From: Hyphomicrobiales bacterium
Lineage (GTDB): Bacteria > Pseudomonadota > Alphaproteobacteria > Rhizobiales > Beijerinckiaceae
Length of the DNA stretch: 5,420 nucleotides
Reading direction: 5' to 3'
NCBI GenBank assembly: GCA_003567055.1
Contig: PXAW01000038.1
Location: 1 to 5,420 of the forward strand
Shown: positions 1 to 4,921 of the stretch, one piece after another
Numbering within the stretch: the stretch's first letter is position 1
How the letters are laid out: each line of letters opens with the position of its first letter
Notes under the pieces: model-generated
Told to the model about the DNA's origin: nothing
Database searches by the model: none
The model's input: only the letters and a program-made list of their open reading frames with translations
Translations under genes and position numbers: made by a program

Positions 1-780
1 AATTTCGCCCAGCTCTTCCTTCGAGAACGGCCCGGCCATATAGCCCTCGGCAGAAGGCCGCGTCTCGGTTTCGAGCGCGATGGCCCCCTCCCCGGTGCGG
101 GAGCGCTCGTTCACGCCGCGCTCATAGGCGGTGAGATTGGGGTCGTCCACGCTGGGAGGCGGGACGTCGCCGATGTCACCCATGTCGCCAATGTACTCAT
201 CGTGATCTCCGACCGGCATGATCGTCATTTCAGGCTCCAGCCGATCCGTACCGGGACCACCCGGCATGGAATTCCCGCCCGGCATGCCGATCGGCGTCAC
301 CATATCAAACTGTCCGCCTTGATCAGACTGCCCGCCTGGCGTTTGGCTCATCAGCTGTCCGAGCAGGTCCAGAAGCTGCCCCAACTGCTTGAGCTGCTGC
401 AGCGCTCCATCAAATGGCCCCTGGCCAAAGATTGGCATATCCGTCATGGCGAACGACGGTCGCCCTGTTGGGGTTGCGCTGGGAAAGCCGAAGGGATCCC
501 TGGCGCGCGGGTCGTTGCCAATGCCGCCGCCCGTGCGGTCGTAGCCTATCTCGAGATCATCATCCCGCATCCCGCCGACGAGGTTACCGCCGCCCGCCTG
601 CGCGGCGATCTCCCGAGAGGGCGCCTGCTGCTCAGCTGCCGCGCGAAGACCGGCCTCGAAGCCGGCTTGAAATGCCTCAGTTTGGCCGTTAGCGCCAGCT
701 GCAGCATCTCCCGGAACCCCTCCCGGAACCCCTGGCGGCTCGGCGCGGCTGATCGAATTGAAGGTCACATAATCGCTCAT
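1..780 (-). CDS. Unidentified Gly-rich acidic protein, N-terminal part (runs off left edge)
   Basis: The frame is open for 260 codons from an ATG at 780 to the window edge, so the C-terminus is missing. A GGGAG ribosome binding site at 792-788 lies 7 bases before this ATG. An in-frame ATG at 798 is possible but has a weaker site, and a stop lies just above it. I do not recognise the family. The 260 residues include 45 Gly, 39 Asp+Glu against 15 Lys+Arg, only two Lys, and no Cys or Trp. The N-terminus is hydrophilic, with no signal peptide or membrane segment. Residues 17-24 are a GVPG doublet. Residues 125-144 form a Leu/Gln-rich amphipathic helix with Leu every 3-4 positions, followed by a Gly/Gln stretch (149-157) and MPGG repeats (166-177). 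Residues 181-213 are strongly acidic. Acidic, Gly-rich, Cys-free chains without a signal peptide are common among type I secretion substrates, but no RTX nonapeptide is visible here, so secretion is only a guess. Its codons (CAA, ACT, GCT, CCA, ATA) are less GC-biased than its neighbours', which suggests acquired DNA. Confidence 0.75.
   Translation of the reverse strand, partial: MSDYVTFNSISRAEPPGVPGGVPGDAAAGANGQTEAFQAGFEAGLRAAAEQQAPSREIAAQAGGGNLVGGMRDDDLEIGYDRTGGGIGNDPRARDPFGFPSATPTGRPSFAMTDMPIFGQGPFDGALQQLKQLGQLLDLLGQLMSQTPGGQSDQGGQFDMVTPIGMPGGNSMPGGPGTDRLEPEMTIMPVGDHDEYIGDMGDIGDVPPPSVDDPNLTAYERGVNERSRTGEGAIALETETRPSAEGYMAGPFSKEELGEI
709..732. repeat. Perfect 12-bp tandem duplication inside the left-edge gene
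   Basis: The unit tcccggaacccc occurs twice head to tail, at 709-720 and 721-732. On the minus strand it encodes GVPG-GVPG at residues 17-24. Because the unit is 12 bases, the duplication keeps the frame. Perfect identity suggests recent replication slippage or a length-variable tract. Confidence 0.85.
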
Positions 781-945
781 CACAAAACTCCCATACATTT
801 CTCATGCCGCAATTATCAATATCGCAGATTGTTTATTCATACAAATCATTTTAAACAATAAAAAAGAATTATTAATGATAAATCAAATAACATAAAATTA
901 TTATGCACCAGTCATGCCCCGCCCCGCCCCTCAATGCGGCCAGGT
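781..945 (-). promoter_or_regulatory. AT-rich upstream region of the left-edge gene
   Basis: This gap separates the end of the GGDEF-EAL gene from the start of the left-edge gene. Positions 811-905 contain about 15 G/C in 95 bases, against roughly two thirds G+C elsewhere. The stretch lies directly upstream of a good ribosome binding site, so it very probably carries the promoter. Several weak -10-like hexamers (for example GATAAT on the minus strand near 815) and TTGATT/TTGTTT boxes occur, but AT-rich DNA gives these by chance and I cannot choose one. Islands of this kind are typical targets of H-NS/MucR-type silencers. I see no convincing intrinsic terminator for the GGDEF-EAL gene here. 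Confidence 0.5.
828..859. repeat. 8-bp inverted repeat in the AT-rich region
   Basis: ATTGTTTA at 828-835 and its exact complement TAAACAAT at 852-859 are separated by 16 bases, giving centres 24 bp apart. It could be a two-half-site operator or a weak hairpin about 50-80 bases before the left-edge start codon. In such AT-rich DNA a chance match of this length is quite possible. Confidence 0.3.
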
Positions 946-3138
946 TCAGACGAGGAAAGCGTCGGCGTTATCGGTGATCGCTGCGCGCGCGGCGAGATAG
1001 GCCGTGACGGCGCCGTCGCGCTCCAGACGCGGGCTGAGCAGATCGCCCTGCACGTAGTGACAGCCCCAGCGCGCGAGCTGGTCGAACTGCCCTTGCCGCA
1101 CGACACCGCCGGCGGCCCCCTGAAGGCCGAAACCGCGTGCGAGAGCCAGAATCGTCTGTGGCAGATCGGCCTCGGCACCGGGCCGGTCGATACCCGCAAT
1201 CAGCGCCTCGCCCATGCGCACGACATCCACCGGGAAGCGCCGGAGTTGCGTCAGCGAGGCATGGCCCGAACCGAAATCCTCGAGCGCGATGCGCATACCG
1301 GCCTGCGACAGATAGACCAGCGCATCGCGCACCACATCGGCGGAACGGTCGTGCAGGGCCTGTTCGGGCAGGGCCAGTTCGAGATGTACGGGCAGAATCC
1401 CGGCATCGCGCAAGACCGCCTCGATCGCCACCGCGCGCTGCGGATCGCGCAGCAGCGCGGCGGATACGGGCAGGCTGAACAGGCCCGGATCATGCCCCTC
1501 AGCGAGGAGCCGTCCGCGCATGGCGATCACCTCCGCCAGCATCCGGTCGAACAGGTTGCCGGCGAGGTTGCTCGCCTCGGCGATGGCCAGAAGCTCGCGC
1601 CCGGCCACCTCCCCGTCCGGATGCTGCCAGACCGGCGTCACCGAAAACCCGGCATGGCGCCCGTCACCCGTGGCGATGAACGGCGTATAGGATAGCCGCA
1701 GAGGTGCGGGCAGAACGTCGCCGGCCTCGCTGCCTGCCTGCGTATCGTTGAGCAGGCCCGCCAGCGCGCGCGCCAGGCTGCGCTGGCGCAGGGCTTGCCG
1801 GCGCAGATCACCATCGAAGACCCGCCAGGCGTCGCGCCCTCCGGCCTTGACGGCATAGAGCGCGGCATCGGCACTGCGATAGAGATCATCCGCCTCCGCG
1901 CCGTCACGTGGCGCGAGCGCCGCGCCGATGCTGACGGAGGGGTGGTATTCGCGCCCGGCGAGATAAAGCGGCGCGCGCAGGGCGGTGATCAGCCTGTCGA
2001 GCCGCTCTTCGAGGGCATCGCCGTCAGCGATCTGCTCGAGGATCAGCGCGAATTCGTCCCCGCCCAGACGCCCGGCACAATCACGCCCGCCCGCCGCTGC
2101 GGCGAGGCGCTCGGCAATCGCGCGCAACAGCGCGTCGCCGGCCTCGTGGCCGAGTGTGTCGTTGACGTCCTTGAACCGGTCGAGATCGACGCAGACAAGC
2201 GCGATGGAGGCTTCACGGGCCCGTGCGATCGCGTTGATCTGTCGGGCCTCGTCGTGAAGCGCCTGGGCCTGGAGCGCACCGCGCAACTGCTCGTGGAAAT
2301 GCGTGCGGTTGGCCAGCCCCGTCAGCCCGTCATGACGGGCGAGATGCGCGTTGCGCGCCTCGTCGCGAATGCGCTGAGACGCCTCGACCACGGTGCCTTC
2401 GTAGAATGCGGGATTGCCCTGTGCATCACGCACGACCCAGGCATTCTCGGAAACCCAGATCCGGCGGCGCGACCCCGTGGTGATCACCTCCGAGACGAAG
2501 TCGGTGACCTCGCCATACTCCTCCATCAGGCGCGTGAACACCTCGCGGCGTTTCGGATCGACATACCATTCATTGCCGATATCCATCACCGTCGCGATCA
2601 GATCCTCCTCGCTCTCCATGCCGTTGAGCTTGACGAGGGCGGGATTGGCACGCACCTGCTTGCCGTCGAGACTCGAGCGATAGACACCGATGACGCTGTT
2701 TCGAAACAGACTGTCCCCGTCGCCGGCATCGAGCATGTCGCGATCGACGGGGCGGCGCAGCCAGTCGGGATCACCGTAGAGTCGCAATTCGCCACCGTCG
2801 GGCAGCGGATGGCGGCTGACATGGCGGCGCGCCCCTGCCCGCCCCAGGCCGACTGCGCGCTCCCGCGCATCGACGCCATCGCGATCATGCTCGTGCGGCT
2901 GCACGGGCACAGGCCAGCCGAGAGCCTCGGCCGCACGCTGATTGCACAGAACGAGCCTGTCATCAGCGGCGATGACGATCACCCCCTGCGCCATCTGCAG
3001 CAGCAGATGCGGCAGGATCTCATGCGGTGGAGGCTCTGCCGCCCCCGATGCCGACGGCATGAGAGGCCGCGCAAGGCGCCGCTCGCCGTCACTCTCCGTC
3101 GCACCCGCCTGCAAGCGTGGGGCAGCCATCCATCTCAT
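946..3138 (-). CDS. PAS-PAS-GGDEF-EAL protein: probable diguanylate cyclase with a degenerate EAL domain
   Basis: This 730-residue protein has no signal peptide or membrane segment and should be cytoplasmic. A first PAS domain (about 38-128) has the alphaproteobacterial PAS_7 look: a QGVIVIAADDRLVLCN core, then a LPDGGELRLYG strand. A second PAS covers about 143-255. The GGDEF domain (about 265-443) has the DGLTGLANR entry motif (270-278), DLDRFKDVND (318-327) with metal-binding Asp318, and an intact GGDEF at 359-363, so it should make c-di-GMP from two GTP. The inhibitory RxxD site is absent: the Arg position is Gly350. The EAL region (about 475-715) keeps the fold signature but not the chemistry. 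EAL reads SVT (499-501), the NxS Asn is Pro557, DDFG reads EDFG (620-623), KxD reads RMG (641-643), and EGVE reads GGVV (677-680). Glu587 and Gln697 remain. Phosphodiesterase activity is therefore unlikely, and the domain may sense or dock instead. A GGAG at 3142-3139 touches the ATG at 3138 but sits 9 bases before an in-frame ATG at 3129, so translation may start at residue 4. The gene lies 77 bases after the GNAT gene on the same strand. Confidence 0.93.
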   Translation of the reverse strand: MRWMAAPRLQAGATESDGERRLARPLMPSASGAAEPPPHEILPHLLLQMAQGVIVIAADDRLVLCNQRAAEALGWPVPVQPHEHDRDGVDARERAVGLGRAGARRHVSRHPLPDGGELRLYGDPDWLRRPVDRDMLDAGDGDSLFRNSVIGVYRSSLDGKQVRANPALVKLNGMESEEDLIATVMDIGNEWYVDPKRREVFTRLMEEYGEVTDFVSEVITTGSRRRIWVSENAWVVRDAQGNPAFYEGTVVEASQRIRDEARNAHLARHDGLTGLANRTHFHEQLRGALQAQALHDEARQINAIARAREASIALVCVDLDRFKDVNDTLGHEAGDALLRAIAERLAAAAGGRDCAGRLGGDEFALILEQIADGDALEERLDRLITALRAPLYLAGREYHPSVSIGAALAPRDGAEADDLYRSADAALYAVKAGGRDAWRVFDGDLRRQALRQRSLARALAGLLNDTQAGSEAGDVLPAPLRLSYTPFIATGDGRHAGFSVTPVWQHPDGEVAGRELLAIAEASNLAGNLFDRMLAEVIAMRGRLLAEGHDPGLFSLPVSAALLRDPQRAVAIEAVLRDAGILPVHLELALPEQALHDRSADVVRDALVYLSQAGMRIALEDFGSGHASLTQLRRFPVDVVRMGEALIAGIDRPGAEADLPQTILALARGFGLQGAAGGVVRQGQFDQLARWGCHYVQGDLLSPRLERDGAVTAYLAARAAITDNADAFLV

Positions 3139-3215
3139 CTCCGCAAGAGCCGTTCTCTCGGCATGATCAGTCTCTCACGGCAAAGGTTAGTTTCGCGTGA
3201 AGCCCCTCCGGGGTG

Positions 3216-3710
3216 TCAGGCATCCGACTCCAGGCGCAGATGCAGGATCGGATAGGGGCGCCCGCAGGCATCGAGCCGTGAGCGTCCGGCAGGCGTGAAG
3301 CCGAGACGCGCATAAAAGGCGCGCCCCGGCCAGTTCTGCTCGTTCACATCAACCCGCACGGCACGCCGCCCGCTCCCGACGCCACGCCATCCGGGCGGTT
3401 TGCGGGCATATGCCACGAGGGCGCGCCCGACCCCGCATCGGGCGTGATCGGGATGCACGAACAAGGCCTCGATATGCTCCCCCGCCATGCCGATGAAACC
3501 GAGCGGCACATCCCCGGCGCCGGTCGCCACCGCGATATGCGCGCGCGGCAGGTAACGCTCGCGCACGAGCTCGGCATAGAAGGCGCGATCGGCGGGCGCG
3601 ATGAAATCATGCGTCGCCGCCACCGCCGCCTCCCAGATCGCAAACAGCGTTTCGGTTTCATCCGGATAGGCGCGGCGAATGCGCCGGACGGCTGGCGGCT
3701 GCGGCGTCAT
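3216..3710 (-). CDS. YjaB-like GNAT family N-acetyltransferase
   Basis: This 164-residue GNAT enzyme should transfer acetyl from acetyl-CoA to an amine. The substrate is not evident, and E. coli YjaB itself is poorly defined. Similarity to YjaB as I recall it runs along the chain: an N-terminal IRRAYPDE start, the ATHDFI segment (32-37), then motif A as ALFVHPDHARCGVGRAL (82-98), whose R91-C-G-V-G95 loop binds the CoA pyrophosphate. Next come NEQN (123-126), the FYARLGF segment (132-138) and a conserved GRPYPILHL end (150-158). Residues 105-118, rich in Gly and Arg, are several residues longer than the matching YjaB loop. The frame extends upstream to 3833, but that part is the shadow of the methyltransferase gene. 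The ATG at 3710 begins one base after that gene's TGA, as expected for translational coupling, and no strong ribosome binding site is seen. It is the third gene of the apparent DUF2007-methyltransferase-GNAT operon. Confidence 0.9.
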   Translation of the reverse strand: MTPQPPAVRRIRRAYPDETETLFAIWEAAVAATHDFIAPADRAFYAELVRERYLPRAHIAVATGAGDVPLGFIGMAGEHIEALFVHPDHARCGVGRALVAYARKPPGWRGVGSGRRAVRVDVNEQNWPGRAFYARLGFTPAGRSRLDACGRPYPILHLRLESDA

Positions 3711-3711
3711 C

Positions 3712-4482
3712 TCAGGCGGCCCATCCGAAATGCGCGCTCTCGCCGCGATGCAGCGCCTCGGCCCGGGCCGTGAAGCGCCCGTCATCGCCATGCAGGACGA
3801 GCGGCGGGTTGATCCGCAATGGCGTGCGCGCACCCTTGATCGCCGTGATCAGGATCCGCGTGGCCGGCATCCCGGCGCGCGGCAGTACCGGCGTCACCAC
3901 GATCGCCCCCATACGCGGCACCAGGGCCGCGAGGCAGGAATCAAGCTTGTCGGCACGCTGGATCAGGGCGAGCCGCCCGCGCTGGCGCAAGGCTCGGATC
4001 GCGGCGGCGAGCCAGAGCGCGTGACCGCCCTCACCGGTGACATGCGCCCGCGCCCGCCCCGGCTCCGGCGAGACCGGCGCCTCGTCCCCCTCGAAGAACG
4101 GCGGGTTCGTATAGATCCGGTCAATGCTGGCATGATCGAGCACCGGCCCGCCGAGAAGATCGGCGCAGATGACGAGGCTGTCCGCCGCCCGAGCGTTGGC
4201 GATCGCATTGAGCCGGCACAGATCCGCCAGTTCGCGCTCGCGCTCGATCATGACGAGGTGACAATCGACGGCCTCGTGCATCGCCATCAGCCCGACCGCA
4301 CCGCTGCCCGCCCCGAAATCGGCGATCCGCTCCCCGCGCGGCGGGGCGAGTGCGGTGGCCAGCAGCACGGCATCGGTCCCGGCCCTGTGGCCGCGCGCGC
4401 GCTGGATCAGGCGGATACGCCCGAAGAACAGCGTGTCGTGCGAATACGAAGCCGGATCGGGGGCCGTCATGGTCGGATTCAT
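3712..4482 (-). CDS. TrmN6-like class I SAM-dependent methyltransferase (probable tRNA N6-adenine methylase)
   Basis: This 256-residue Rossmann-fold methyltransferase belongs to the TrmN6/YfiC group (COG4123). In E. coli that enzyme methylates N6 of A37 in tRNA1(Val); the target here is inferred. Visible landmarks are RAGTDAVLLA (33-42), SAM-binding motif I as DFGAGSG (55-61), the acidic end of strand 2 at Glu80, and the catalytic NPPF motif (126-129) typical of N6-adenine/glutamine methylases. The C-terminal part carries AGMPATRILITAIKG (203-217) and a PLVLH strand (227-231), which align with the E. coli C-terminal region. The length fits the family. The ATG at 4482 shares its A with the TGA of the upstream DUF2007 gene (TGATG), which argues for translational coupling. 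An in-frame ATG at 4470 is an alternative start. Other N6-adenine or protein-glutamine methylases share NPPF, but the GTDAVLLA block favours the TrmN6 group. Confidence 0.9.
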   Translation of the reverse strand: MNPTMTAPDPASYSHDTLFFGRIRLIQRARGHRAGTDAVLLATALAPPRGERIADFGAGSGAVGLMAMHEAVDCHLVMIERERELADLCRLNAIANARAADSLVICADLLGGPVLDHASIDRIYTNPPFFEGDEAPVSPEPGRARAHVTGEGGHALWLAAAIRALRQRGRLALIQRADKLDSCLAALVPRMGAIVVTPVLPRAGMPATRILITAIKGARTPLRINPPLVLHGDDGRFTARAEALHRGESAHFGWAA

Positions 4483-4709
4483 CAGGGCGGATCACGCAAT
4501 TCGTCGGCGAGGCCGGCTTCGCGCAGCAGACGGCGCGCGCCGTCGGCCTCGTCCTCCACCACCAGCAGCCGGCGCGGGATCGCCCCGATCGAACCTTCGA
4601 GCACGCTCATATGCGTATCGACGAGCAGGACGTTGAACCCGGCATCAGCCAGCAGCGATTCGGCAAAGGAAAGCAGGACGGGATCGTTGGCGCGAATCAG
4701 TTCGACCAT
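4482..4709 (-). CDS. DUF2007 family small protein
   Basis: This 75-residue protein matches the DUF2007 pattern (Pfam 'putative signal transducing protein'). It opens with MVELIRANDPVLLSFAESLL, has a short beta segment FNVLLVD (25-31), the conserved HMSVLEGSIG core (33-42), a PRRLLV strand (45-50), and ends in an Ala/Arg/Leu helix. This is a small ferredoxin-like alpha/beta fold. Its biochemical role is not established. The open frame reaches 4817, but the ATG at 4709 is chosen because a GGAG (4718-4715) lies 5 bases upstream and the family motif begins exactly there. It is the first gene of the operon leading into the methyltransferase and GNAT genes, and it overlaps the methyltransferase start by one base. 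In alphaproteobacteria this gene is often found between ispB and the TrmN6-like gene, which supports the call. Confidence 0.9.
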   Translation of the reverse strand: MVELIRANDPVLLSFAESLLADAGFNVLLVDTHMSVLEGSIGAIPRRLLVVEDEADGARRLLREAGLADELRDPP

Positions 4710-4714
4710 TTCGG

Positions 4715-4718
4715 CTCC
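4715..4718 (-). promoter_or_regulatory. Ribosome binding site that fixes the DUF2007 start
   Basis: GGAG on the minus strand lies 5 bases before the ATG at 4709. It selects this codon over the in-frame ATGs further upstream (4817 and 4793), whose leader residues do not fit the DUF2007 family. Confidence 0.7.
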
Positions 4719-4865
4719 ATGGACCACAGAATGAGCCGCATGAGCGACCGTTTTTCCAGCAGCGGCGATGCGGGACAGGCTGCCGGCGATCATACGACAG
4801 CGCTCGCTGCGGCGCACACGCGCGTTGCTTCTCCCGGCGCCGCGTGGCAGTTTGCGCTGACCGCG

Positions 4866-4882
4866 CGCGGAAATTTACCGCG
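4866..4882. repeat. Imperfect 17-bp palindrome upstream of ispB
   Basis: The sequence CGCGG-AAATTTA-CCGCG has perfect 5-bp GC arms around an AT-rich centre. The only mismatched pair besides the central base is at the sixth positions in from each end. It lies 40 bases before the earliest ispB start, between divergent genes, where an operator would be expected. With a 7-base loop it could also form a short hairpin. No regulator can be assigned from the sequence. Confidence 0.4.
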
Positions 4883-4921
4883 TCGCAGTCTAGAGATGAA
4901 TGTACGGGTTGGAAAGGCGGC

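Larger units (their letters stand above)
4710..4921. promoter_or_regulatory. Divergent intergenic region between the DUF2007 operon and ispB
   Basis: These 212 bases should hold the promoters of two divergent transcripts. On the minus strand a TATGAT hexamer (4794-4789) is a fair -10 candidate 80 bases before the DUF2007 ATG, but no good -35 sits at the right spacing. On the plus strand no clear promoter pair is seen. The only structured element is the palindrome at 4866-4882. I find no coding frame with family similarity and no RNA gene. Confidence 0.45.

Noticed and set aside
202..861. Plus-strand open frame of 219 codons at the left
   Set aside because: The minus strand is open through the whole 260 codons, with a good ribosome binding site and start. 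The plus product is His/Arg-rich with no motif and ends inside the AT-rich island.
3199..3213. Hairpin CCCC-GGA-GGGG after the GNAT stop as a terminator
   Set aside because: The stem is only four base pairs and no U-run follows, so it does not support an intrinsic terminator.
1795..3255. Long plus-strand open frame (486 codons) opposite the GGDEF-EAL gene
   Set aside because: It is antisense to a clearly recognisable PAS-GGDEF-EAL protein. GC-rich third positions remove stops on the other strand. The product shows no family motif.
3711..3833. N-terminal extension of the GNAT gene to an ATG at 3833
   Set aside because: These 41 residues are an out-of-frame reading of the methyltransferase C-terminus and have no GNAT similarity. 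The ATG at 3710 follows the methyltransferase stop by one base.
3679..4734. Plus-strand open frame of 351 codons opposite the methyltransferase gene
   Set aside because: Its translation is Arg/Pro/Asp-rich with no domain, while the minus strand encodes a complete methyltransferase with DFGAGSG and NPPF.
4710..4817. Extension of the DUF2007 gene to an ATG at 4817
   Set aside because: The DUF2007 motif starts exactly at the ATG at 4709, which has its own GGAG site.
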